Below, piece by piece: positions 26,771 to 35,611 of a DNA stretch of 64,000 bases. The stretch's first letter is position 1; every line of letters starts with the position of its first letter. The notes below the pieces were generated by a model. That model did not search any database, was not told the origin of the DNA, and saw only the letters and a list, made by a program, of their open reading frames with translations. The position numbers were made by a program, and so were the translations under genes. The stretch is from Pseudosulfitobacter pseudonitzschiae (GTDB lineage Bacteria; Pseudomonadota; Alphaproteobacteria; Rhodobacterales; Rhodobacteraceae): positions 372,001 to 436,000 of the forward strand of contig NZ_FQVP01000004.1 in NCBI RefSeq assembly GCF_900129395.1. The letters run 5' to 3'.

Positions 26771-28735
26771 TCAGGTGGTCAAAGCGACCACATATGCGTG
26801 GCGTATGGCGGCGTGCACATCGCGTGATGCCACCGCGTCGCCCAAAAGGTGGACTACGCCGTTGAACGCGTCCGAAGCTTTCAGTTCGTGATAAAGTTCG
26901 TTTAGCGCTTGTGTTCCGCGTTCGACCACGATCTGGTCGGTCTCGATGGTGTGTAAATGGCCGCTGAAACAGTGCACAAAAGTCGCCCTGAGCCGCGCCC
27001 CCGCTTGCTCGACGCGCAGCAGGTCCAGATCACCCAGGATTTGAATCCCCTGCTCGGCAAAGCGTTTCCGAAAGCCGGTGCCGTCTTGATAGGGCATTTC
27101 CTGCCCGACCACGCCATCGCTGGTGGCAAAGGTGACGCTGCTGCCCGATTTTCTGGCCAGCAACGCACAGGAGGGGGCTGGCGCGCGGCCAGTGCCATCG
27201 TGGATCAGAACCTCGGCGGCGGGTGGTAAGGTGCCAGACAGGAAGTCCCAGGTGTTCTGGCAGAAATCCGCGCCCTCGATCTGTCCAAGGTCGGGCAGGC
27301 CGCCGGTGGCGACAAATACCGTGTCCGGGTTTTCGGCCAGCACGTCCTGCAAATCTGCATAGCAGTTGGTGCGCACCTCGACCCCAAGCCGTGCGAGTTC
27401 GGCAATGCGCCAGTCGACGATGCCAATCATGTTGGCCCGTTCGGAGGCGCGCGCCGCCAGACGCAACTGCCCTCCCAATTGCGACGCCGCCTCAAGCATT
27501 ACGACAGCATGACCACGCAGTGCAGCGACCCGCGCAGCCTCCAGCCCGGCAACACCCCCGCCAACAACAACGACGCGGCCCGGCGTTTCTGCCGGTGTGA
27601 CGGTATGGGGGATTTTCAACTCGTTGCCGGTGGCCGCGTTGTGGATGCAGGTCGCTTTTTTGTACAGGCAGTAAGAGGAGCCGACGCAGGGGCGAATGGT
27701 GTCTTCCGTCCCGTTCAGCAGGTGTTGCACCAGATGCGGATCGGTCAGGTGTGCGCGGGTCATGCCGACCAGATCGACAATGCCTGCGCGGATGGCATGG
27801 CGGGCGGTGGCGGTGTCGCGGATGCCCCCTGCGTGGATCACCGGAAGGTTCACTTCCTTGCGGAACTGTTCGACCGACGACAGGTAGGGCGCATCGGGTT
27901 GGAACATGCCCGGCATGTTGTCCTCGGACAGGATCAGGTCGCTGTCCATCCGCCCGTAAATCGCATCAAAGAAATCAAGCAATCCTTCGCGCTCGAACAT
28001 CTGCGCCAACGCGATACCGTCGTCGGCGGTCAGCCCGCCGGGTGTGCCTTCGTCGATGACCAGACGGATGCCAACGGCAAAGTCGGCCCCGACCGCGTCG
28101 CGGATTGCTTCATGAACCATCAGCCCGAAACGGGCGCGGTTTTCCAACGATCCGCCAAATGCGTCGGTGCGCTGGTTGGCAAGGGGCGACATGAACTGAC
28201 CGATCAGATGGCCCCCGCACAGGGTTTCCACACCGTCCAGCCCGCCGTCCTGCGCGCGTTTGGCGGCGCTGGCGTAGTCGGAGATCACCCGGTCGATGTC
28301 GTCACGGTCCATTTCGCGCGGAAAGCTGCGGCTGCGCACTTCGCGGATGGGCGAGGGGGCTATCACGGGGGTCCAGTCGCCGTGGAATGCATTGGCCCGA
28401 CGGCCCAGATGCGAAATCTGGGTCATCACCGCGGCACCTTGGCCGTGCACCCGCGACGACAGGTTTTGCAGATAGGGGATGATGCGGTCGCTGCTGAAAT
28501 CCAGCTGTCCGCCGCCCCAGCTGGAATCGCGTGAGACCATGGCGCTGCCGCCGATCATCGTCATGGCCAGCCCGCCGCGCGCCTTTTCCTCGTGATAGGC
28601 CTGGTAGCGGTCGCCGGGCATACCGCCGTCGTCATTCATCGACGCGTGGCTGGTGCTGACGATCCGGTTGCGCAAATGCACCTTGCCCAATGTGAACGGG
28701 GACAACAGCGGATCGTTGGCGTTGGGTGCGGTCAT
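26771..28735 (-). CDS. NADH:flavin oxidoreductase with Fe-S and FAD/NAD domains (2,4-dienoyl-CoA reductase / trimethylamine dehydrogenase family)
   Basis: A 654-residue three-cofactor enzyme. Residues ~1-340 form an Old Yellow Enzyme-type FMN barrel (LRNRIVSTSHAS, QISHLGRRAN, HAGGIRDTATARHAI). A 4Fe-4S site follows with cysteines in IRPCVGSSYCLYKKATCIH, and ~390-640 is an FAD/NAD domain starting GRVVVVGGGVAGLEAARVAA. Relatives include dienoyl-CoA reductase, trimethylamine dehydrogenase and N-methylproline (stachydrine) demethylases. Given the amine-oxidising neighbours I lean to an N-demethylase or amine dehydrogenase role, but this is inference. It is divergent from a LysR regulator. Confidence 0.9.
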   Translation of the reverse strand: MTAPNANDPLLSPFTLGKVHLRNRIVSTSHASMNDDGGMPGDRYQAYHEEKARGGLAMTMIGGSAMVSRDSSWGGGQLDFSSDRIIPYLQNLSSRVHGQGAAVMTQISHLGRRANAFHGDWTPVIAPSPIREVRSRSFPREMDRDDIDRVISDYASAAKRAQDGGLDGVETLCGGHLIGQFMSPLANQRTDAFGGSLENRARFGLMVHEAIRDAVGADFAVGIRLVIDEGTPGGLTADDGIALAQMFEREGLLDFFDAIYGRMDSDLILSEDNMPGMFQPDAPYLSSVEQFRKEVNLPVIHAGGIRDTATARHAIRAGIVDLVGMTRAHLTDPHLVQHLLNGTEDTIRPCVGSSYCLYKKATCIHNAATGNELKIPHTVTPAETPGRVVVVGGGVAGLEAARVAALRGHAVVMLEAASQLGGQLRLAARASERANMIGIVDWRIAELARLGVEVRTNCYADLQDVLAENPDTVFVATGGLPDLGQIEGADFCQNTWDFLSGTLPPAAEVLIHDGTGRAPAPSCALLARKSGSSVTFATSDGVVGQEMPYQDGTGFRKRFAEQGIQILGDLDLLRVEQAGARLRATFVHCFSGHLHTIETDQIVVERGTQALNELYHELKASDAFNGVVHLLGDAVASRDVHAAIRHAYVVALTT

Positions 28736-28814
28736 GGCGGAATTCCTGATCTGGCAATCTCCAGCATGACCCGCGCGGGATACCTCATAAAGCTTGAAAA
28801 AACAGGAAACCCCT

Positions 28815-28829
28815 ATACGCTCAGCGTAT
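28815..28829. promoter_or_regulatory. LysR-type operator candidate overlapping the lysR start
   Basis: ATACGC-TCA-GCGTAT is a perfect 6-3-6 dyad containing the T-N11-A pattern of LysR-type boxes. It lies in the 92-bp divergent promoter region and covers the first bases of the regulator's ATG at 28828, as expected for autorepression. Confidence 0.5.
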
Positions 28830-29826
28830 GACCGAGCTGGCCCGCCTGATCACGTCGCCAAAGTCGCTGCTGGTGTTCGAGACGGTCGCACGCCACGGCA
28901 GCTTTACGCGCGCGGCCAAGGATTTCAACATTTCGCAGCCCTCGATCAGCCGCAATATCGCGCAGCTTGAACAGGACGTCGGTGTGCCATTGTTCGTGCG
29001 CGGTGCGGGCGGTGCTCGTCTGACCGATGCGGGACGCGTGCTGTATGCTGCCACCAGCGAGGGGCTGGGACGTATCGGAGAGGCGGTCGAAACCCTGCGC
29101 GCGCAAGCTGGCGCAACCGAGAGCGAGGTGGTCCTGTCGCTGTCCAACGCTTTTGTCACCAACTGGCTGGGGGCACGGCTGGCGGCCATGTCCGAGCAGT
29201 TTCCCCAAGCGGTGCTGCGCTTTGATCTGGTGGCAGGCACGCGCAAGTCCGTGGCAGGCGAGGTGGACCTGGCCACCCTGATCACCGAGGCAGGGCCTGA
29301 TGACATCGTTCTGGCGCCCGAGGTGATCGTGCCGGTTTGCAGCCCCGAATATCTGGCGTCGCATGGTGGGATGTTGCCCGGGGACCCTGCGCGGCTCAGG
29401 GCGGGCCATACATTCTTGCACCTGTCGGACCATCCGCGCACGATATGGGACCCGTTTCTGGGCAAGAACGCCATGGCGCGCGGCGAAGCGGTCTGGCACG
29501 GGTTTTCGGACTATGCCGCGATCATTCAGGCCGCGACGGACGGCACCGGGATTGCATTGGGCTGGCTGAACGTTGTCGCAGGCAGCCTGCGCAGCGGCCG
29601 GCTGGTCCCTGCATGGCAAGGGCGCTGGATCGATACTGGGCGTGTGATCCGGCTGCAATCAACGCGGCCGGGGCCGATGCGCCCGCTGGCACGCGAGATT
29701 GCGCGCTGGCTGTGTGATCGTATGGCCGAAGATCTGGAGGCGGTCGCAAGTCTGGGCGCGGGCCCGGAAACCTTGGGTCAAAGCGCAGCAGATTGTGTCA
29801 TTCAGGACCGGTATTCGGTAGAATAA
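28828..29826 (+). CDS. LysR-family transcriptional regulator
   Basis: A 332-residue regulator. The winged helix-turn-helix is at residues ~10-70 (VARHGSFTRAAKDFNISQPS and ISRNIAQLEQDVGVPLFVRG), followed by the periplasmic-binding-protein-like effector domain. The GcvA-like spacing and C-terminal length are normal. Divergence from the FMN/Fe-S/FAD reductase gene suggests that it controls that gene; the co-inducer is unknown. Confidence 0.92.
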   Translation: MTELARLITSPKSLLVFETVARHGSFTRAAKDFNISQPSISRNIAQLEQDVGVPLFVRGAGGARLTDAGRVLYAATSEGLGRIGEAVETLRAQAGATESEVVLSLSNAFVTNWLGARLAAMSEQFPQAVLRFDLVAGTRKSVAGEVDLATLITEAGPDDIVLAPEVIVPVCSPEYLASHGGMLPGDPARLRAGHTFLHLSDHPRTIWDPFLGKNAMARGEAVWHGFSDYAAIIQAATDGTGIALGWLNVVAGSLRSGRLVPAWQGRWIDTGRVIRLQSTRPGPMRPLAREIARWLCDRMAEDLEAVASLGAGPETLGQSAADCVIQDRYSVE

Positions 29827-29906
29827 ACCATACACTTCGGACCATAATGGCAGCGGCACGAAGCATGTTTCTCGTGTCTGTTAGAGTTCAGGACAGGAAG
29901 CGTGAC

Positions 29907-30887
29907 ATGCAGGCCAAAAGCGGTACCGTGAACGAACAGATGGTAAAAAAGTCTTCGGGCAGTGCCGCCAGCGCCGCGCGGTACAAGGCGTTCATGTCAC
30001 GATCGATGCCCGCCGACGAAGAGCGGTTGATGCTGGACACCTACGAGGCGACGATCCGACCGATCACCCTGGCCGATCGCCCATTGATGCACGAGCTGAC
30101 AGTGGCAGTGTTCTGGCCGCACCGTGCGCATGATCTGGATGCGTTTCTGTCATTGGGTAAAGGATATATCGCGCTGGATGAAATCGGCCGCCCAATCGGG
30201 TCTGCGATGTATTTTCCGATGGGGTCCGACTTTGCGATGTTCGGCATGATGGTGACAACACCACGCTTGCAGGCCTTGGGTGCGGGCGGTCGGTTGCTGC
30301 GGCGTATTCTGAAAGATTGCGAAGGTCTGGACCTGCGGCTTTCGGCCACGAAATCAGGCTTTTCCCTGTATGAATCCGCAGGGTTCGAGACCGTGGGACT
30401 CATCTGGCAGCAACAAGGCGTGGTGCGGTCCATTCGCATGCCGAAGCTTGCGCAGGGTCTGAGCCTGCGCAAGCTCGAAGCATCGGACCGCGCGGCGATC
30501 CATGCGCTGGACAGCCATGCCTATGGGGCGAACCGGCCCGAGGTTCTTGATGCCATGGTCGATCTTTCGACAGGTGTCGTGGTGGAACGCGATGGCGCGG
30601 TTTGCGGTTTTGCGATGATGCGTCCCTTTGGCAAGGGGATCGTGATCGGACCGGTTGTTGCAGAAGACGACCAGATGGCGATGTGCCTGTGTGCACCGCT
30701 GATCCAGCAATGCGAAGGCCGCTTTGTCCGTTTGGACACGCCCCAGCAAAGTGAACATTTCAAGGCGTTCCTGTCCGCTGCGGGCATGGGTGTTTACGAC
30801 ACGGTGACCGAAATGCACCTGGGCGGGTTTCGACGTGCCACGGAAAATGCGCAAACCTACGGTCTGTCGTCGCATTCCCTGGGTTAG
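29907..30887 (+). CDS. Two-domain GNAT-family acetyltransferase (paralogue 1)
   Basis: A ~326-residue protein. Start ATG 29907 follows AGGAAG by 6 nt; longer starts exist. Residues ~25-75 are a polar extension, ~60-190 an N-terminal GNAT domain (VFWPHRAHDLDAFLSLGKG and LGAGGRLLRRILKDC at the CoA site), and ~200-310 a second GNAT-like domain of the Acetyltransf_18 type (RPFGKGIVIGPVVAEDDQ). The C terminus TYGLSSHSLG recurs, as TYALVSQALG, in the paralogue at 34743. Acceptor unknown, probably a small amine or amino acid. Confidence 0.82.
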   Translation: MQAKSGTVNEQMVKKSSGSAASAARYKAFMSRSMPADEERLMLDTYEATIRPITLADRPLMHELTVAVFWPHRAHDLDAFLSLGKGYIALDEIGRPIGSAMYFPMGSDFAMFGMMVTTPRLQALGAGGRLLRRILKDCEGLDLRLSATKSGFSLYESAGFETVGLIWQQQGVVRSIRMPKLAQGLSLRKLEASDRAAIHALDSHAYGANRPEVLDAMVDLSTGVVVERDGAVCGFAMMRPFGKGIVIGPVVAEDDQMAMCLCAPLIQQCEGRFVRLDTPQQSEHFKAFLSAAGMGVYDTVTEMHLGGFRRATENAQTYGLSSHSLG

Positions 30888-30917
30888 GACAGGGGCGCGT
30901 GCCGCCCCCGTCGGTTT

Positions 30918-32207
30918 TCAGGACAGACGGTCCTTCAGGCCAAACCACAGTCCCACCATGGGCAGAAACCACGGTTTGCCGCTGTGCATCGGGATGCTGG
31001 GCCAGTCCAGGCCCGCCAGCGGGTTGGTGTCCTGGCGGCCCATCGCCATATCGGCCAGCGCCTGACCGATCAGCGTGGACATCTGCGCGCCGTGGCCGGA
31101 ATAGCCCATGCCATAGATCATCCCGTCTGCCTCGCCCGCGCGGGGGAAACGGTCCTTTGTCATGCCGACAAGGCCGCCCCAGCAATAGTCGATCTGCACG
31201 TCCCCCAGATGCGGGAAAATCTGCGCCATCGAACGGCGCAGGATCTCGCCCGATTTGGCATCCGACTGCTGGTCGGACACCGCCGAGAACCGCGCACGAC
31301 CGCCAAACATCAGGCGGTTGTCCGGCGACAGGCGGAAGTAGTTCCCGATGTTCATCGACGTGACACAGGTACGGTTGCCCGGCAGGGTGGCGGCGATTTC
31401 AGCCGGGGTCAGCGGACGGGTGGCAATGATGAAAGACCCCACCGAAATAATCCGTCGCCGGAAATAGGCCAGCGGCTTTTTCGCATAGGCCCCTGAATAG
31501 GCACCGGTCGCGGCAATGACACGGTCGGCGGTGATCTTGCCCTTGGGTGTGGTCAGCTCCCAGCGCGATCCGCTGCGTTGGCGATCTGTGACCGGCGCAC
31601 GCTCCCAGATCAGCGCCCCGTGGCGGTGGGCGGCTTCCGCCAACCCGTTCACATAGCGCCCCATGTGTATCATCGCCGATTTTTCGTAGATCATCCCGCC
31701 GTGAAATGAATCCGAGCCGATTTCCCTTGGCAAGTCGGCCTTGTCGACCCAACGTGTGTCGGGGTCGATCTCTTGGTTCAGTTGTTCAAAACTGGCCCGC
31801 AGACCGGCGACATGCGACGGTTTCGACGCCAGTTTCAGCTTGCCCGAGCGACGAAAGTTGCAGTCGATATTCTCCTCGGCAATGACGTCCTCGATCATGT
31901 CGATCGACCTGTCGTATGCCTTGTAGATCGCATGCGCGCGGTCGGCGCCAAAGTGGACCTTGGCCTCGGAATATCCGTGCGCCATGCCATTGTTCAGATG
32001 GCCACCGTTGCGCCCCGAGCCACCCGCGCCGATGTGGTCGGCTTCCAGCAGGGCGACGCTGACACCTTCACGGGCCAGCTTGCGGGCGGCATTCAGCCCG
32101 GTGAATCCGCCGCCGATCACGGCGACATCGACGTGGCCGGCGACAGGGCCGGTCTGCGCATCGCCAAACGGCGTGGCTGTGTCGTGCCAGTATGACATGT
32201 ATTTCAT
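30918..32207 (-). CDS. FAD-dependent amine/amino-acid oxidoreductase (PuuB-like)
   Basis: A 429-residue enzyme of the D-amino-acid-oxidase superfamily, closest in layout to gamma-glutamylputrescine oxidase and related secondary amine oxidases. The FAD fingerprint VAVIGGGFTGLNAARKLA is near residue 27, followed by GAGGSGRNGGHLN, which is typical of the PuuB group; GMGYSGHGAQMSTLIGQALA closes the FAD site. ATG 32207 lies 16 bp after the HAD gene stop. It is likely co-transcribed with that HAD gene and may oxidise an amine taken up by the neighbouring transporter (inference). Confidence 0.88.
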   Translation of the reverse strand: MKYMSYWHDTATPFGDAQTGPVAGHVDVAVIGGGFTGLNAARKLAREGVSVALLEADHIGAGGSGRNGGHLNNGMAHGYSEAKVHFGADRAHAIYKAYDRSIDMIEDVIAEENIDCNFRRSGKLKLASKPSHVAGLRASFEQLNQEIDPDTRWVDKADLPREIGSDSFHGGMIYEKSAMIHMGRYVNGLAEAAHRHGALIWERAPVTDRQRSGSRWELTTPKGKITADRVIAATGAYSGAYAKKPLAYFRRRIISVGSFIIATRPLTPAEIAATLPGNRTCVTSMNIGNYFRLSPDNRLMFGGRARFSAVSDQQSDAKSGEILRRSMAQIFPHLGDVQIDYCWGGLVGMTKDRFPRAGEADGMIYGMGYSGHGAQMSTLIGQALADMAMGRQDTNPLAGLDWPSIPMHSGKPWFLPMVGLWFGLKDRLS

Positions 32208-32223
32208 GATATGTTTCGGTCCC

Positions 32224-32889
32224 TTACAGCCCGACGATGGCGGCCAGATCAGAGAGGTCCTTGATTTCTGTATATCCATAGTAGGGGTTTGCCGGTTCGT
32301 GGCCACGGTTCACCCAAACCTTGTTCTTGATGCCGAGATCATGCGCGGTCATCAAATCATAGCGAAAGCTCGACGACACGTGCAGCACGTCTTCGGGGCC
32401 GCAACCCAGCATGTCGAACATATACTCAAACGCCTGCATCTGCGGCTTGTAGGCACCGGCGCTTTCCGCCGTATAGACATGTGCGATGGGTGCGCCCAGT
32501 TTTTCGATGTTGTGCGGGATCTGGTCATTCATCGAATTGGTTAGCGCCACCATCGGGATCTTGTGCGCGACCTTGGCCAGACCGGCGGGCACATCCGGGT
32601 GCGGACCCCATGTTGGCACACGCGAGTAGATATCGGCGGCAACCGCAGGATCAAAGGCAACGCCGTTGCGTTTGCAGGTGCGTTCCAGCGCATTGTGCAC
32701 GATGTCGGCATAGGGTTTCCAAGCGCCCAGCACCTCGTCCAGCCGGTAGGCCGAGAAATCAGTGATGAATTTGTCCAGCTGCTCGGGCGTCAGGGTGTCG
32801 GCATAATGCGCACGCGCGGCGCCGGCCATGTCAAAGAAAATCATGGTGCCGTGGCAGTCAAAGGTGATGAATTTGGGGCGAAAGGTCAT
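32224..32889 (-). CDS. HAD type II (2-haloacid dehalogenase-like) hydrolase
   Basis: A 221-residue protein. The nucleophile motif is ITFDCHGTMIFF (Asp near residue 10), motif II is MVALTNSMNDQ, the Lys is in SAGAYKPQMQAF and the motif IV region is HVSSSFRYDLMTAHDLG, as in L-2-haloacid dehalogenases. True dehalogenase activity is not implied; many relatives act on phosphorylated or unknown acids. It is upstream of the PuuB-like gene and divergent from the cupin. A second type II paralogue lies at 38092. Confidence 0.87.
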   Translation of the reverse strand: MTFRPKFITFDCHGTMIFFDMAGAARAHYADTLTPEQLDKFITDFSAYRLDEVLGAWKPYADIVHNALERTCKRNGVAFDPAVAADIYSRVPTWGPHPDVPAGLAKVAHKIPMVALTNSMNDQIPHNIEKLGAPIAHVYTAESAGAYKPQMQAFEYMFDMLGCGPEDVLHVSSSFRYDLMTAHDLGIKNKVWVNRGHEPANPYYGYTEIKDLSDLAAIVGL

Positions 32890-33109
32890 GTCGGTCTCCG
32901 GGTTACTGTTCGCATCATGATCACCCGCAACACGCCACAGCGCTTGCCGCGTTTCGGGTTTTCAAAGCACGAAATAGCGAATGCGGCACGGCGCGCGGCA
33001 TGACCTGCCGCTGGGTGCGTGTCTTTGGTCACGACAGCGGCGCGGGCGGTGGCAACTTGTCGGCAATACCGTCAAACGCACCACCCGTGCCCGTATAGAA
33101 AGACCCGCA

Positions 33110-33478
33110 ATGCCCCATATCGTTTCCGTCCCCACCACGCCGGATTTCACCCCGCGCAAGGATGTTGCCGCCCCCGAACGCCTGATCGAAGGCGCGCCGT
33201 CCTTTCAGACCTGGGAGCTGGACACGGCACTGGCCGAGGCTGCCAAATGGGGCCAGATCAGGACCGGCGTGTGGGAAGCAACGCCCGGCACGACCATTTC
33301 GATCAAGGGCGACACCTTTGAATTTTGCCACATCCTGTCAGGCCGGGTCGAGATCATCGAAGACGGGGGCGACACGTTTCTTTTTGGGGCCGGTGACAGC
33401 TTTGTCATGAAGCCGGGCTTTGTCGGTCAGTGGAAGACCATCGAGACCGTGCGCAAGATCTATGTTATCGCCTCCTGA
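33110..33478 (+). CDS. Cupin-domain protein
   Basis: A 122-residue single-domain cupin of the (R)-ureidoglycine/ethanolamine-utilisation type (cupin_3-like). The barrel is visible as IRTGVWEATPGTTISIKGD, FEFCHILSGRVEIIEDGG and FGAGDSFVMKPGFVGQW. Only one His and one Glu are in the usual metal positions, so metal binding is unsure. ATG 33110 is adjacent to the conserved start. It is followed 9 bp later by the ArgE-like gene, so they are likely one unit. Confidence 0.85.
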   Translation: MPHIVSVPTTPDFTPRKDVAAPERLIEGAPSFQTWELDTALAEAAKWGQIRTGVWEATPGTTISIKGDTFEFCHILSGRVEIIEDGGDTFLFGAGDSFVMKPGFVGQWKTIETVRKIYVIAS

Positions 33479-33487
33479 GCCTGCCCG

Positions 33488-34606
33488 ATGACATTGAACC
33501 TGTCCCCCGCCGATCTGCTTGACCGTCTGGTCGGATTTCCCACTGTCGTGGGCACGCCCAACGGCGCGTTGATGGCGTTTGTCGCGGATTACCTTCGCGC
33601 GTATGACGTCCCCTTTACCTTGCTCAAGGGGCCAGAGGGCGACCGGTACAATCTGTTTGCGACGATCGGTGATGCCTCGGTGCCGGGGTATATCCTGTCA
33701 GGACATGTCGATGTCGTGCCCGCGCAAGAGCCAGAATGGCAAGCCGATCCCTTTGTGATGCGGCGTGTTGACGAACGGCTGATCGGGCGCGGGTGTTGTG
33801 ACATGAAAGGATATGTCGCAGCGGCCTTGGCGGCGGTCCCTGCCTTGCAACAGATGAACCTGTCCGCACCCGTGCACATTGCCCTGTCCTATGACGAAGA
33901 GGCCGGATGCCGTGGCGTGCCGCATATGCTGGCGGCACTGCCCGATCTGTGTGCGGCCCCCTTGGGCTGTATCGTGGGTGAACCGACGGGGCTGGTGCCG
34001 GTGCTGGCGCACAAGGGCAAGGCGGCGCTGCGGTTGCTGTCCGATGGGCGCGCGGGCCACAGTTCACGCCCCGATCTGGGCGTGAATGCAATCCACGGTC
34101 TGCTGCCCGCGCTTGTGGCTGCCACGACGCAGGCCAAGGCGCTGGAGAGCGGGCCACAGGACACACGTTTTGCGCCGCCTTACTCCAGCCTGCAAATCGG
34201 TACGATCAAGGGCGGGCAGGCGATCAACATCATCCCCGAGGCCGCGCAGGCCGAGATAGAAGCGCGTGCAATCGCGGGGATCGATCCGCAGGCGTTGCTG
34301 GCGCCGGTTCTGGACGCACTGGACGAGGGCGTGCGTGGCGAATGGATGTCGACATATCCGGCGCTGGCGCTGGATGCGGATCATCCGCTTGCGAAATTGG
34401 TGGCAGACATCTCGGGGAAGACGCCCCTGGGCGCTGTCAGCTTTGGGACCGAGGCTGGCCTGTTTCAACAGGCAGGCGTGCCGTCGATCATCTGCGGCCC
34501 CGGCGACATCGCCCGTGCCCACCGCCCCGAGGAATACCTGACCCAAGACGAATTGCAGGGCGCGGTCGACATGATCCTGTCATTGGGCAACGCACTGTCC
34601 ACCTGA
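33488..34606 (+). CDS. argE: Acetylornithine deacetylase-like M20 peptidase
   Basis: A 372-residue zinc-dependent amidohydrolase of the M20/ArgE family, which hydrolyses N-acetyl or N-acyl amino acids. Metal-binding motifs are SGHVDVVPAQ (His-x-Asp near residue 79), RGCCDMKG (bridging Asp), DEEAGCRG (catalytic Glu pair) and a C-terminal FGTEAGLFQQAG. The two-domain lid is present. In this catabolic setting, next to acetyltransferase genes, an N-acyl amino acid other than acetylornithine is as likely a substrate as in arginine synthesis. Confidence 0.85.
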   Translation: MTLNLSPADLLDRLVGFPTVVGTPNGALMAFVADYLRAYDVPFTLLKGPEGDRYNLFATIGDASVPGYILSGHVDVVPAQEPEWQADPFVMRRVDERLIGRGCCDMKGYVAAALAAVPALQQMNLSAPVHIALSYDEEAGCRGVPHMLAALPDLCAAPLGCIVGEPTGLVPVLAHKGKAALRLLSDGRAGHSSRPDLGVNAIHGLLPALVAATTQAKALESGPQDTRFAPPYSSLQIGTIKGGQAINIIPEAAQAEIEARAIAGIDPQALLAPVLDALDEGVRGEWMSTYPALALDADHPLAKLVADISGKTPLGAVSFGTEAGLFQQAGVPSIICGPGDIARAHRPEEYLTQDELQGAVDMILSLGNALST

Positions 34607-34742
34607 CCGCAAGGTGTGCAAGGCAGCATATCCTGCGGCGGTGCCAGCGGAATGTAATCGAAACTGCTGCCTGTCCAGTGGAACAAGACGAAACTGCCAA
34701 CCGCCCGACGCTACGCTGAGCCTGAACAATACGGACCATCTT

Positions 34743-35594
34743 ATGACCTCCACCAAACCCCTTAAAACACCGCTGTCACAGGCAAACATCACCTTTGAAC
34801 CCTTCACGCAGGGCCATCTGGCCGACGGTTTGCGTATGTCGCAGGCGGTCCAATGGCCGCACCGCGCCGAGGACTGGGCGCTGTCGCTGTCAGTGTCCAA
34901 TGGCGTTGTGGCTATGGCGGACGGTCAGGTTGTGGGAACGGCGCTGTGCTCCAGCTTTGGGGCGGTGGCGACGATGAACATGATCATTGTCGATGCTGAC
35001 ATGCGGGGCTGCGGTCTGGGCCGTGGGCTGATGGAGCGGGTCATTGCGCTTGGCGGCGCCCGCGAACTGCGGCTGGTGGCGACGGCGGATGGCTTGCCAC
35101 TGTACGAAAAGCTGGGGTTTCAGGCCACGGGCCGTATCCTGCAACATCAGGGCATCGCGCGGCCGACAACGCCCGATCTGCCAGTGGCGACCGGCATGAC
35201 AGACGACATCGCGCGGCTGGCCCAGATGGATACGGCGGCCTCTGGCATGTCGCGGGACGCGTTGCTTGCGACCATTGCCGCCGGGGGCGAGATCTTGACG
35301 CACCAAAACGGGTTTGCCATGCTCCGCAGCTTTGGGCGTGGCAAGGTTGTTGGCCCGATCGTGGCCAAAGATGCCGCCACCGCGCGGGCGCTGTTGACCG
35401 AAGCGGCCAACCGGTGCGCGGGCCAGTTCCTGCGTGTCGACCTTGTCGAAGAACACGGGCTTGCAGGCCATGCGCAAGACCTTGGGCTGGACCATACAGG
35501 CACCGGGATCGCCATGCGCCGGGCGCAGGCACCTCTACCGGCGCGTTCTACTGATTTCAAAACCTATGCTCTTGTGTCGCAGGCACTGGGCTGA
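34743..35594 (+). CDS. Two-domain GNAT-family acetyltransferase (paralogue 2)
   Basis: A 283-residue protein built like the one at 29907: an N-terminal GNAT domain (VQWPHRAEDWALSLSVSNG, then DMRGCGLGRGLMERVIA at the acetyl-CoA site) and a C-terminal Acetyltransf_18-like domain (MLRSFGRGKVVGPIVAKDAA). The upstream frame to 34614 is not supported. It sits between the ArgE-like deacetylase and the class III aminotransferase (18 bp gap), hence probably in the same unit. The acceptor is unknown. Confidence 0.83.
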   Translation: MTSTKPLKTPLSQANITFEPFTQGHLADGLRMSQAVQWPHRAEDWALSLSVSNGVVAMADGQVVGTALCSSFGAVATMNMIIVDADMRGCGLGRGLMERVIALGGARELRLVATADGLPLYEKLGFQATGRILQHQGIARPTTPDLPVATGMTDDIARLAQMDTAASGMSRDALLATIAAGGEILTHQNGFAMLRSFGRGKVVGPIVAKDAATARALLTEAANRCAGQFLRVDLVEEHGLAGHAQDLGLDHTGTGIAMRRAQAPLPARSTDFKTYALVSQALG

Positions 35595-35611
35595 ACCTTT
35601 CGGAGACTGAA

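Noticed and set aside
29826-34743. GGACCAT sequences before the GNAT genes (near 29839 and 34730) as MocR/TauR-type operators
   Set aside because: Only a 7-base match with no consistent second half-site, and no MocR gene in the window; too short to support.
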